Origin: Caldifarciminota bacterium
GTDB taxonomy: Bacteria > Hydrothermota > UBA3072 > WFRC01
Direction of reading: 5' to 3'
DNA: 11,099 nucleotides
NCBI GenBank assembly: GCA_015486685.1
Contig: WFRC01000124.1
Location: 1-11,099, forward strand
The translations under genes and the position numbers were made by a program. Positions 1-5,440 of the stretch are shown piece after piece; the first letter of the stretch is position 1, and the number at the start of each line of letters is the position of its first letter. The notes beneath the pieces were generated by a model that saw only the letters and a program-made list of their open reading frames with translations, had not been told where the DNA came from and made no database searches.

Positions 1-8
1 GATGTCTA

Positions 9-34
9 CCTGTGCGTGTCCGCACGCAGACAGG
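9..34. repeat. GC-rich hairpin
   Basis: TGCGTG at 13-18 and CACGCA at 23-28 form a perfect 6-bp stem around a TCCG loop. CCTG (9-12) and CAGG (31-34) extend it past a two-base bulge. No T-run follows, so it does not look like an intrinsic terminator. It fits the general style of the other intergenic palindromes in this window. Confidence 0.6.
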
Positions 35-54
35 GGAGGGATTAAGGGAGGGTG
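34..54 (+). repeat. 21-nt G-rich repeat, inverted partner at 4276-4296
   Basis: The 21 bases at 34-54 are the exact reverse complement of 4276-4296. The repeat consists of two GGGAGGG blocks separated by ATTAA. The two copies face each other across the ATPase and ABC exporter genes, about 4.2 kb apart. Confidence 0.8.
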
Positions 55-112
55 TCCTCTGTCATTCTGAATTTATTTCAGCATCTTATGTTTCTTGAGT
101 TTTGTAATTTGT

Positions 113-125
113 AAGACTGACCCCG
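113..125 (+). repeat. Short copy of the GACTGACCCC element
   Basis: The 13 bases AAGACTGACCCCG match the core of the 29-nt element at 1898-1926 in the same orientation, and the inverted copy at 4042-4070. The flanks are only loosely similar, so this looks like a decayed or partial copy. Confidence 0.6.
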
Positions 126-284
126 CTGAAACTCCCATCCAATCTTCATCCTTGTGGTGTTTTATGATTTTCCCTTCTACCATAAATATTACATCCTAAT
201 TTATATCGGTCAAAAGATTGCTACTTTTCTATCCAATGGGGTGAACATCCTTTCAGATAAGAATAAATCCGAGAATTTTTAAAC

Positions 285-312
285 TTGACTTTAAAAAAAA
301 TCGTGTTATTTT
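285..312 (+). promoter_or_regulatory. Extended -10 promoter for the DUF4143 ATPase gene
   Basis: TTGACT (285-290) is a five-of-six match to the sigma70 -35 box. TATTTT (307-312) follows after 16 bases and is preceded by TG at 304-305, an extended -10. The ABC gene's promoter has the same TGTTAT layout at 2021-2026. The -10 box ends six bases before the ATG at 319, so transcription would start at or next to the start codon. Confidence 0.5.
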
Positions 313-318
313 TAAGGT

Positions 319-1566
319 ATGATTAAGCGAAAGTTATTTAATGAATTAAAAAAACATCTTAATAAAAAGGAAATCAGTTTCATTGTGGGTCCAAGACAGG
401 CGGGGAAGACCACCTTGATGCTTTTGCTCAAAGAATATCTTGAGAAAAGAAGGGAGAGAACACTCTTCCTTAATCTTGATATAGAGATGGATAAAGAGCA
501 TTTAACATCGCAGGTTGACTTATTAAAGAGGATTAATTTAGAATTCGGAAAAGAAAGAGGATTCGTCTTTATTGACGAAATTCAGCGAAAAGAGGATGCA
601 GGGATATTCCTAAAAGGAATTTACGATATGGATTTACCATACAAATTTATTGTTTCAGGTTCAGGAAGCGTTGAATTAAAAGAGAAAATCCACGAATCAC
701 TTGCGGGCAGAAAAAGGGTATTTGAACTTTCCACCCTGAATTTTGAGGAATTTGTAGATTTTAAGACCGAATACAAATATAAAGACAGATTGTTAGATTT
801 TTTTGAAATAGAAATCAATAAAGGATTAACACTTCTGGATGAATATATGAATTTTGGAGGTTATCCCAGGGTTGTGCTTGAGGAGAAATTATCAGAAAAA
901 CTTATGCTGATTAATGAGATATATCGGAGTTATATAGAACGTGATATTTCATATCTTTTGAATGTTTCCAAAACTGATGCATTCAGTAATCTTGTGAAGT
1001 TGATAGCGTCGCAGATTGGGAAAATGGTAAATTACTCAGAATTATCCTCCACATTAGGAATTTCTTTTAAGACCATAAAAGAATATATGTGGTATCTGGA
1101 AAAGACATATATTATTCAAAGGATTTCTCCATATTTCAAAAATGTAAGAAAGGAGATTACAAAATCCCCTGTGGTATATTTTTATGATATAGGTATGAGA
1201 AACTTCGCAATTGGGGATTTTGGTAATATTAGAAATAAAGGCTTTGTTTTTCAAAATTTTGTTTTCAATATCCTGAAAGAAAAATTACAGAATACTTCAT
1301 CAAAGATTTTTTACTGGAGGACAAAGGATAAATCTGAGGTGGATTTTGTAATTGATACGGGCAGAGAAGTAATCCCTATAGAGGTGAAATATCAAAAATT
1401 AAAAACACCGAAAGTTCCCGGGTCTTTAAGAAGTTTTATTAAAAGATACACTCCTAAAAAATCATTTATAGTAAACCTTTCGCTGGATTTGGGAGTAGAT
1501 ATTAACGGCACAACAGTATATTTTGTTCCGTTCTATAAAATGCTAAAGCAAGATATCTTTTTTTAA
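319..1566 (+). CDS. AAA ATPase of the AAA_14/DUF4143 family
   Basis: This 415-residue protein has the full architecture of the AAA_14 plus DUF4143 family, a widespread group of uncharacterised ATPases. Walker A is GPRQAGKT (residues 24-31) and Walker B is FVFIDEIQR (82-90). A sensor-like IVSGSGS lies at 111-117, followed by LAGR (128-131). GGYPRVV (180-186) marks the start of the DUF4143 part. A winged-helix-like stretch is at about 239-266. The C-terminus carries EVDFVI (340-345) and IEVK (354-357), the D and ExK pattern of the PD-(D/E)XK nuclease-like fold. The start is firm: an in-frame TAA sits at 313-315, and the next Met (34) lies beyond Walker A. There is no well-spaced Shine-Dalgarno sequence. 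The gene stands alone. ATP binding is well supported, but the cellular role and any nuclease activity are unknown. Confidence 0.9.
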   Translation: MIKRKLFNELKKHLNKKEISFIVGPRQAGKTTLMLLLKEYLEKRRERTLFLNLDIEMDKEHLTSQVDLLKRINLEFGKERGFVFIDEIQRKEDAGIFLKGIYDMDLPYKFIVSGSGSVELKEKIHESLAGRKRVFELSTLNFEEFVDFKTEYKYKDRLLDFFEIEINKGLTLLDEYMNFGGYPRVVLEEKLSEKLMLINEIYRSYIERDISYLLNVSKTDAFSNLVKLIASQIGKMVNYSELSSTLGISFKTIKEYMWYLEKTYIIQRISPYFKNVRKEITKSPVVYFYDIGMRNFAIGDFGNIRNKGFVFQNFVFNILKEKLQNTSSKIFYWRTKDKSEVDFVIDTGREVIPIEVKYQKLKTPKVPGSLRSFIKRYTPKKSFIVNLSLDLGVDINGTTVYFVPFYKMLKQDIFF

Positions 1567-1653
1567 TAGGGGGCGGTCCTTGTTTTTCTGTTTTTTTCTG
1601 AATAGTAATAATTACTAAATCTTTCTTATAGACCCCGATGAAAAATCTTTTTG

Positions 1654-1671
1654 ACAGGATGAACAGGATTA
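1654..1671 (+). repeat. Tandem 9-nt repeat (ACAGGATGA/ACAGGATTA)
   Basis: Two adjacent nine-base units, ACAGGATGA and ACAGGATTA, differ at one position. A looser third relative, ACAGGATGG, occurs at 1774-1782. Similar CAGGAT tandem sequence is common in repeat-rich intergenic DNA of environmental bacteria; I see no sign of function here. Confidence 0.6.
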
Positions 1672-1719
1672 ACATTATAAATTCTTAAAATAATAAGCCA
1701 AAAAATGGGAATCGGTAGG

Positions 1720-1737
1720 CGGAGGCTTTAGCCTGCG
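1720..1737. repeat. Imperfect intergenic hairpin
   Basis: AGGCT (1723-1727) pairs with AGCCT (1730-1734) around a two-base loop. The stem extends by CG/CG outside a single G-G mismatch. Read on the minus strand it begins CGCAGGCT, which resembles the CGCA opening of the palindromes at 4125-4148 and 4160-4184. Confidence 0.5.
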
Positions 1738-1743
1738 AATTCA

Positions 1744-1771
1744 TTGCGAAGAGCGTAGCGATGAAGCAATC
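1744..1771. repeat. Intergenic repeat with dyad ends, related to 4376-4410
   Basis: ATTGC at the left end pairs with GCAAT at the right, around an imperfect dyad. On the minus strand it reads as a GAG-ATTGC...TCGCAATGA frame, the same skeleton as the stretch at about 4370-4410, where the interior is replaced by a different hairpin. This supports a common, degenerated intergenic repeat family, at modest confidence. Confidence 0.45.
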
Positions 1772-1785
1772 TCACAGGATGGGCA

Positions 1786-1826
1786 GAGTAATTCTGAAGT
1801 GCATTCACCGTATGAATGCGTAGTTT
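1786..1826 (-). repeat. GCATTCA palindrome element, copy 1 (inverted)
   Basis: The reverse complement of these 41 bases matches 4320-4360 at 39 of 41 positions. The core GCATTCA (1801-1807) pairs with TGAATGC (1813-1819). In the other two copies the stem is one pair longer (GCATTCAC/GTGAATGC). One of the two differences falls in that outermost loop-side pair and changes a C:G pair to a possible T:G wobble. Confidence 0.8.
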
Positions 1827-1897
1827 TAAACTTCTCGGGGACAGTCACTCACTTTTCTCTTTATTCCTTTTGATATTCAAAGAGAAAAGGACAGAAT

Positions 1898-1926
1898 TCA
1901 CAATTCACAAGACTGACCCCGATTCT
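1898..1926 (+). repeat. 29-nt GACTGACCCC element, inverted partner at 4042-4070
   Basis: These 29 bases are the exact reverse complement of 4042-4070. The core is ACAAGACTGACCCCGATTCT. The two copies face each other on either side of the ABC exporter gene and its promoter. A partial copy lies at 113-125. Its arrangement is reminiscent of REP-like sequences mobilised by Y1 (IS200-like/RAYT) transposases, but no such transposase is in the window. Confidence 0.85.
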
Positions 1927-2000
1927 CCCCATCATAGTTATATTATACCATAAATGGGCCCAGTTGACAGGCAAAAGACAAAATGAAAGTAAAAAATGGG

Positions 2001-2029
2001 TTGACAGAAACAAAATAAGGTGTTATATT
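2001..2029 (+). promoter_or_regulatory. Strong sigma70-type promoter for the ABC exporter gene
   Basis: A perfect TTGACA -35 box (2001-2006) is followed after 17 bases by TATATT (2024-2029), with TG at 2021-2022 giving an extended -10. Transcription would start near 2035-2037, leaving a leader of about 75 bases. This is the best promoter match in the window. Confidence 0.8.
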
Positions 2030-2040
2030 CAACAAAAGAC

Positions 2041-2047
2041 AGGAGGG
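2041..2047 (+). promoter_or_regulatory. Orphan Shine-Dalgarno-like AGGAGGG near the 5' end of the ABC leader
   Basis: AGGAGGG is a near-ideal ribosome binding sequence only a few bases past the predicted transcription start, but no ATG, GTG or TTG follows at usable spacing. The working site for the gene is GGAGGG at 2097-2102, seven bases before the ATG at 2110. The first site may be incidental, a ribosome standby site, or a relic. Confidence 0.4.
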
Positions 2048-2109
2048 TCAATTTTCAGATAGAATCTACGCTAATAAATATTATTCAGAAAAAAATGGAG
2101 GGATAAGAA

Positions 2110-3861
2110 ATGGAAAGTAAGAGGTTTAGTAGATTTAGTAGATTCAAAGATGTTCTTTCTTTAACGAAACCCTATAAAAAAGAAATTTTTATCCTTTCTT
2201 TTATCCTGATTTTTTATTCAGGTGTGTCTCTAATAAATCCTTACCTTGTTAGAATTTTGTTTGACAGAGTTATTTTGAAAAAAGAGGCACTATTATTGTT
2301 AAAATTGTTAAGTGCATTTCTCGGTGTTAGGATACTGGAAAGTGTTTTTGGATTTGCTCTTGATTTATGGCTTACACGATTAGGCAATCAGATACTCCAC
2401 ACTATCAGGGGGAAATTGTTAGAAAAAGTGCTATCTATGGATTTATCCTTTTTTTACGAAAGAAAGAGAGGAGAAATAGTCCACAGGCTTTTTAATAACA
2501 CCATTACTCTCTTTCGGGCTGTCGGAAACTTTGCGATACATATACTCACTGAAAGTTTTTTTATTCTTGTTTTAATTATAGTTATTTTTTTTCTGAATTG
2601 GCGAATGGGCATTTTAAGTCTTTTATCTCTTCCTGTATATCTTTTAATATCAAATAGGTCCGTCTCTCTTATAAATAAATGGCAAAATAAATTTAATAGC
2701 ATTTTAAGTAATCTTTTACATTTCTTGAATGAATCTGTTTCTGCAATAAATATAATTAAGATATTCAATGCGGAATCGTTAATTATGTCAAAACATGAAA
2801 ATCTCACCAAAACTTTTAATAATATAAATATTAAAACCACAATCACAAGTTCTGTATTCTCTGAGATATTTGGCATTATCAGCTATTGCATCCCCATTAT
2901 TGCACTTTTTTGGGGAGCTTCCCTTGTAATTGGAGGAATTATTAGTGTGGGGACTATAATGTCTATTTATATGTTTATGGGACTACTCTTTACTAAAGTG
3001 AATACATTGGCAAATATGTTAAACGGTTTTCAATCCTCTATCGTTGCTTATGATAAAATACAGGAATATTTAGATCTTAATCCTATAATTAAAGATACAT
3101 CAAAGGCACAGAGCAAGTTCAGTTTTGAGAAAAATATAAAATTTTCCCATGTTTCTTTTTCTTACAATAAGCATAAGATTATTCTTGATAATATTGATTT
3201 TAGCGTAAAGAAAAACGAGAGAATCTCTATAGTTGGTACAAGCGGTGCAGGAAAAACTACCATCTTGAATCTTTTAATGAGATATTTTGAACCTCAAAAG
3301 GGGAAAATATTGATAGATGGAATAGACATAAGAGAAATAAAACTAAAATCTTTGAGGAGTCTTATATCAGTCGTTCCACAGGAACCATTTCTCTTCAATA
3401 CTTCTATAAAGGAAAATATCCTTATCGGAAATCCAGACGCAGATGACAAAGAGATTGAATATGTCTGTAAAGCCACATATCTTCAGGAGATTATAGATAA
3501 ACTTCCAGATGGATTAGAGAGTAATGTCGGAGATATGGGAGAAAGATTCTCAGGGGGTGAGAGGCAAAGAATTTGCCTGGCAAGGGCACTATTAAAAAAA
3601 GCACCTATTTTGATACTTGACGAAGCTATGTCTAATATTGACTCTCCATCAGAGTATTATATAGAAAAAGCTATAGAAGAGATATTTCAAAAGGAGAAGA
3701 AAACTATAATTGTATTTGCACATCGTCTTTCAACTGTGCGGCGCTCTGACCGTATATTAGTTCTAAAAAATGGAAAGATTGTAGAAGAAGGTTCTCATCT
3801 CCATCTTTGGAAGATGAAAGGAGAGTATTTCAAAATATTCAAAGAACAAAGTGAGACATAA
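2110..3861 (+). CDS. ABC exporter, fused membrane and ATPase domains (MsbA/lipid or multidrug exporter type)
   Basis: This 583-residue half-transporter has the usual length of the MsbA-like exporter family, which works as an inner-membrane homodimer. The membrane domain spans about residues 20-310, with hydrophobic segments near 26-45, 60-85, 140-180 and 250-295. The ATPase domain has an A-loop Tyr352, Walker A GTSGAGKT (376-383), Q-loop Gln424, signature FSGGERQR (480-487), Walker B LILDEA (501-506), D-loop SNID (508-511) and H-loop His538. All catalytic positions are present. The signature has Glu where LSGGQ has Gln, a change seen in active members. The start is fixed by GGAGGG at 2097-2102. 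The gene is alone behind its own strong promoter. The substrate cannot be told: lipid, drug or peptide export are all possible. A 9-base in-frame tandem near the start encodes a repeated FSR. Confidence 0.93.
   Translation: MESKRFSRFSRFKDVLSLTKPYKKEIFILSFILIFYSGVSLINPYLVRILFDRVILKKEALLLLKLLSAFLGVRILESVFGFALDLWLTRLGNQILHTIRGKLLEKVLSMDLSFFYERKRGEIVHRLFNNTITLFRAVGNFAIHILTESFFILVLIIVIFFLNWRMGILSLLSLPVYLLISNRSVSLINKWQNKFNSILSNLLHFLNESVSAINIIKIFNAESLIMSKHENLTKTFNNINIKTTITSSVFSEIFGIISYCIPIIALFWGASLVIGGIISVGTIMSIYMFMGLLFTKVNTLANMLNGFQSSIVAYDKIQEYLDLNPIIKDTSKAQSKFSFEKNIKFSHVSFSYNKHKIILDNIDFSVKKNERISIVGTSGAGKTTILNLLMRYFEPQKGKILIDGIDIREIKLKSLRSLISVVPQEPFLFNTSIKENILIGNPDADDKEIEYVCKATYLQEIIDKLPDGLESNVGDMGERFSGGERQRICLARALLKKAPILILDEAMSNIDSPSEYYIEKAIEEIFQKEKKTIIVFAHRLSTVRRSDRILVLKNGKIVEEGSHLHLWKMKGEYFKIFKEQSET
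2125..2142 (+). repeat. In-frame 9-nt tandem repeat in the exporter N-terminus
   Basis: TTTAGTAGA occurs twice in tandem, giving the protein sequence RFSRFSRF at residues 5-12, ahead of the first membrane helix. A change in copy number would add or remove three residues without shifting the frame. Confidence 0.7.
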
Positions 3862-4041
3862 TTCCTTTGTCGTAAGCGAGGACGGGGGTCTGCAACCTCA
3901 CAAATTTCCAAATCCACCACTTTTGCGAAAAACCGAGATTGTTCGTTCGCTTTGCTTACTCACATCTACGGCAGTTCATTCGCTACCGCTCTTTCACGCC
4001 TTCGGTACTTCATTCCGCTTCGCTCCATTCAGAATGACAAA

Positions 4042-4070
4042 AGAATCGGGGTCAGTCTTGTGAATTGTGA
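4042..4070 (-). repeat. 29-nt GACTGACCCC element, inverted copy
   Basis: This is the exact reverse complement of 1898-1926. It lies 180 bases past the end of the ABC exporter gene, so the gene and its promoter are bracketed by the two facing copies. Confidence 0.85.
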
Positions 4071-4124
4071 ATGAGTAAAAAAGATAAACTGACAGCAAAA
4101 ATGATGTGGATTTAATAAATAATA

Positions 4125-4148
4125 ACGCAGAGGCAAGCCTCTGCACTC
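4125..4148 (+). repeat. Perfect 8-2-8 palindrome with ACGCA...TGCACTC frame
   Basis: GCAGAGGC (4127-4134) and GCCTCTGC (4137-4144) pair perfectly around an AA loop. The outer bases ACGCA and TGCACTC are the same as those framing the next palindrome at 4160-4184, but the inner stem is different (AGAGGC here, TTCAC there), and both sides of each stem match each other. Confidence 0.75.
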
Positions 4149-4151
4149 TAA

Positions 4152-4188
4152 AAGAAACTACGCATTCACACGGTGAATGCACTCCAGA
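4152..4188 (+). repeat. GCATTCAC palindrome element, copy 2
   Basis: These 37 bases are identical to 4317-4353. The core GCATTCACACGGTGAATGC (4162-4180) folds into an 8-bp stem with a three-base loop. Conserved sequence on both sides (AGAAACTAC before, ACTCCAGA after) shows that the unit is longer than the hairpin itself. Confidence 0.85.
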
Positions 4189-4202
4189 CTCCCAGATAAA
4201 CT

Positions 4203-4223
4203 GGGAAGTGGGAAGTAGGAACT
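4203..4223 (+). repeat. 7-nt tandem repeat
   Basis: GGGAAGT occurs twice in tandem and is followed by the degenerate unit AGGAACT. It looks like slippage-derived sequence with no evident function. Confidence 0.55.
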
Positions 4224-4229
4224 GAAAAA

Positions 4230-4250
4230 TCGTGAAGCGTTAGGCGTAAA
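4230..4250 (+). repeat. 21-nt direct repeat shared with 10207-10227
   Basis: The sequence beginning TCGTGAAGCG matches 10207-10227 at 20 of 21 positions in the same orientation. One copy lies in the repeat island before the HD operon and the other just past the last gene of that operon. Confidence 0.7.
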
Positions 4251-4275
4251 TCGTTAATCGTAAAAACAACAAAAT

Positions 4276-4309
4276 CACCCTCCCTTAATCCCTCCCATCA
4301 AGGGAGGGA
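4276..4309 (-). repeat. Inverted 21-nt G-rich repeat overlapping a hairpin
   Basis: Bases 4276-4296 are the reverse complement of 34-54. TCCCTCCC (4289-4296) also pairs with GGGAGGGA (4302-4309) around a five-base loop, making an 8-bp stem with a pyrimidine-only and a purine-only arm. No T-tract follows. Confidence 0.75.
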
Positions 4310-4316
4310 AATAGAG

Positions 4317-4360
4317 AAGAAACTACGCATTCACACGGTGAATGCACTCCAGAATTACTC
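4317..4360 (+). repeat. GCATTCAC palindrome element, copy 3
   Basis: The first 37 bases are identical to 4152-4188. Bases 4320-4360 match the reverse complement of 1786-1826 at 39 of 41 positions, including the flank AGAATTACTC that copy 2 lacks. The hairpin core lies at 4327-4345. Copies 1 and 3 therefore define the fuller element. Confidence 0.85.
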
Positions 4361-4383
4361 CACCCCACCTGCGAGGTTGCCAC

Positions 4384-4400
4384 GCCTGCCTCTGGCAGGC
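4384..4400. repeat. Perfect 7-3-7 hairpin
   Basis: GCCTGCC (4384-4390) pairs with GGCAGGC (4394-4400) around TCT. It sits inside a GAG-GTTGC...TCGCAATGAC frame like that of 1744-1771 read on the minus strand. No T-run follows, so a terminator role is unlikely. Confidence 0.6.
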
Positions 4401-4534
4401 TCGCAATGACAAAAAGGGGGGAATATGTGAGAGTGTTCACTCGCTTCGGCATTATTTACGGAATTTTCAATAGAAAAACTGGCAATTAATTGTCTATGCT
4501 AAATAACGAAAAAGCAGATTTTTAAAAAAAATAC

Positions 4535-4562
4535 TTGCAAAATTTATAATATTTCTTATAAA
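4535..4562 (+). promoter_or_regulatory. Promoter for the six-gene operon
   Basis: TTGCAA (4535-4540) and TATAAA (4557-4562) are separated by 16 bases and fit sigma70 boxes at four and five of six positions. Transcription would start near 4569, giving a very short leader. A perfect TATAAT at 4545-4550 has no matching -35 at usable distance. Confidence 0.55.
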
Positions 4563-4569
4563 AATAGAA

Positions 4570-4575
4570 AAGGAG
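4570..4575 (+). promoter_or_regulatory. Ribosome binding site that fixes the HD protein start
   Basis: AAGGAG ends directly against an ATG at 4576, which is too close to be used. The second in-frame ATG at 4582 lies six bases away, the normal spacing, so 4582 is the better start. Confidence 0.75.
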
Positions 4576-4581
4576 ATGATT

Positions 4582-5130
4582 ATGGAAAGAGAAGAAGCAT
4601 TAAATCTGGTAAAAAAATATGTGCACACAAAAAACCTCATCAAGCATATGATTGCTGTTGAGAGTTGTATGAGAATACTTGCAAGGCATTTTGGTGAGGA
4701 TGAAGAAAAATGGGGAATTGCAGGGTTGCTGCACGACCTGGATTACGAAACAACAAAGGATAATTTTCCCCGCCACGGATTTGAAACAGCGGAGATTCTG
4801 GAAGAGATGGGCGGAATTTCTCCTGATATTATTCACGCTATTAAGGCACATCCAGGACATATTCCCGCTGAGACAAAAATGGATTGGGCATTGTATGCGG
4901 CAGACCCTTTGACTGGATTAATCGTTGCGGCGACGCTTATGCACCCTTCAAAGGACTTAAATGATGTAGATACAGATTTTGTGATGCATAGGTTTAAGGA
5001 AAAGAGATTTGCCGCAGGTGCGAATCGGGAACAGATAAAACAGTGTGAAAAACTCGGGTTATCGCTTGAAGAATTTATAAATTTATGTCTTGAAGGAATG
5101 AGGGAGAAGAAAAATGAACTTGGTCTTTAG
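4582..5130 (+). CDS. HD-superfamily predicted hydrolase (COG2316-like)
   Basis: This 182-residue protein is a stand-alone HD-domain protein, a family of metal-dependent phosphohydrolases acting on nucleotides or other phosphate esters. The candidate metal ligands are His22, the His51-Asp52 doublet in LLHDLDYE (49-56), further histidines His65, His90 and His93, and Asp108 in YAADPLTGLI. The whole length fits the small predicted hydrolases of COG2316; there is no extra signalling domain. No signal peptide is seen, so it is probably cytoplasmic. Its start at 4582 rests on ribosome-site spacing. It is the first gene after the promoter at 4535 and its end overlaps the next gene by 17 bases. The substrate is unknown, and neighbours do not settle it. 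Confidence 0.82.
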   Translation: MEREEALNLVKKYVHTKNLIKHMIAVESCMRILARHFGEDEEKWGIAGLLHDLDYETTKDNFPRHGFETAEILEEMGGISPDIIHAIKAHPGHIPAETKMDWALYAADPLTGLIVAATLMHPSKDLNDVDTDFVMHRFKEKRFAAGANREQIKQCEKLGLSLEEFINLCLEGMREKKNELGL

Positions 5131-5440
5131 TCTTTTAATTGCATTTTCTCTGATGAATCCCAAAAATGATAAGTGGATTGCAAAAGACAAGGCACTGCAT
5201 TTTTTCTGTTCTGCTGCAATTACGGGATTGGCATTTCATTCTACTCATTGCCAATTAGGGTATAGCAAAGAGGAATCCAGGGTATTTTCTATTTCTTTAT
5301 CAAGTCTTACCGGCATAGGAAAGGAATTTCTTGATTCAAAAAAGAAGACATCAAGTGCAAGTTGGAGAGACCTCGTCGCAGATGGAATGGGTATTCTTGC
5401 AGGTGTTTTAATCTTTACAATATATGAGAGGAAGCGATGA
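5114..5440 (+). CDS. Small membrane protein, DUF2279/YfiM-like
   Basis: This 108-residue protein has a hydrophobic N-terminus (2-14) that may be a signal or anchor, a likely membrane helix at about 29-42, and another at 91-104. It contains the spaced pattern DKxxH (Asp25, His29), GIGKEFLD (67-74) and SWRDLVADGMG (83-93). This D-K-H, G-K-E-D, S-D-G pattern resembles the DUF2279/YfiM and VanZ-like small membrane proteins; no function can be inferred. The start is supported by AGGGAG at 5101-5106, seven bases upstream. It overlaps the HD gene by 17 bases and the dehydrogenase gene by ATGA, so translation is probably coupled. The family assignment rests on pattern recognition and should be treated as tentative; the gene itself is well supported by its context. 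Confidence 0.72.
   Translation: MNLVFSLLIAFSLMNPKNDKWIAKDKALHFFCSAAITGLAFHSTHCQLGYSKEESRVFSISLSSLTGIGKEFLDSKKKTSSASWRDLVADGMGILAGVLIFTIYERKR

Larger units (their letters stand above)
1..284. other. Intergenic repeat-rich spacer before the DUF4143 ATPase gene
   Basis: No convincing gene lies here. The stretch starts with a GC-rich hairpin at 9-34, followed by a G-rich 21-nt sequence (34-54) that recurs inverted at 4276-4296. A 12-nt segment at 60-71 recurs inverted at 4028-4039, and a 13-nt piece at 113-125 is shared with the longer element at 1898-1926. The remainder (about 126-284) is AT-rich and shows no recognisable feature. The promoter for the next gene begins at 285. Confidence 0.7.
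1567..2000. other. Intergenic repeat island between ATPase and ABC exporter genes
   Basis: No gene is supported in these 434 bases. They contain a tandem ACAGGAT unit, an imperfect hairpin at 1720-1737, an element with dyad ends at 1744-1771, a copy of the GCATTCA palindrome element (1786-1826), and the 29-nt GACTGACCCC element (1898-1926). A related GGGGACAGTC motif occurs near 1837-1846. No clear intrinsic terminator for the upstream ATPase gene can be seen, although T-rich sequence follows its stop codon. Confidence 0.75.
3862..4534. other. Large intergenic repeat island between ABC exporter gene and HD operon
   Basis: No gene is supported in these 673 bases; short open frames here are made of repeat sequence. 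In order the stretch holds direct and inverted repeat sequence with TTCGCT-type motifs (about 3940-4038), the inverted 29-nt element (4042-4070), a perfect 8-2-8 palindrome (4127-4144), the GCATTCAC palindrome element twice (4152-4188, 4317-4360), a 7-nt tandem (4203-4223), a 21-nt repeat shared with the 3' side of the GT2 gene (4230-4250), a pyrimidine/purine hairpin (4289-4309) and a further hairpin (4384-4400). The last 130 bases are AT-rich and lead into a promoter at 4535. No obvious intrinsic terminator follows the exporter gene. Confidence 0.75.

Noticed and set aside
2095..2106. Three-codon mini-ORF (Met-Glu-Gly-stop) overlapping the exporter's ribosome site
   Set aside because: It arises from ATG inside the purine-rich ribosome-binding region, has no ribosome site of its own, and is easily explained by chance.
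2454..2876. 140-codon minus-strand open frame
   Set aside because: It is antisense to the conserved membrane domain of the ABC exporter and shows no recognisable domain or ribosome site.
3851..4063. 70-codon plus-strand open frame after the ABC gene
   Set aside because: It overlaps the end of the exporter gene, has no ribosome site, and its sequence consists of intergenic repeat motifs; the translation has no protein-like pattern.
3994..4182. 62-codon minus-strand open frame
   Set aside because: It lies wholly in repeat and hairpin sequence, including the 29-nt element and two palindromes, with no start signal.
4289..4309. Hairpin as an intrinsic terminator
   Set aside because: The stem is good but no T-run follows on either strand, and it lies over 400 bases past the nearest upstream stop codon.
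4152..4353. Repeats of 37 nt about 165 bases apart as a CRISPR array
   Set aside because: Only two direct copies exist at one spacing, the intervening sequence contains other repeats, a further copy is inverted elsewhere, and no cas gene is present.
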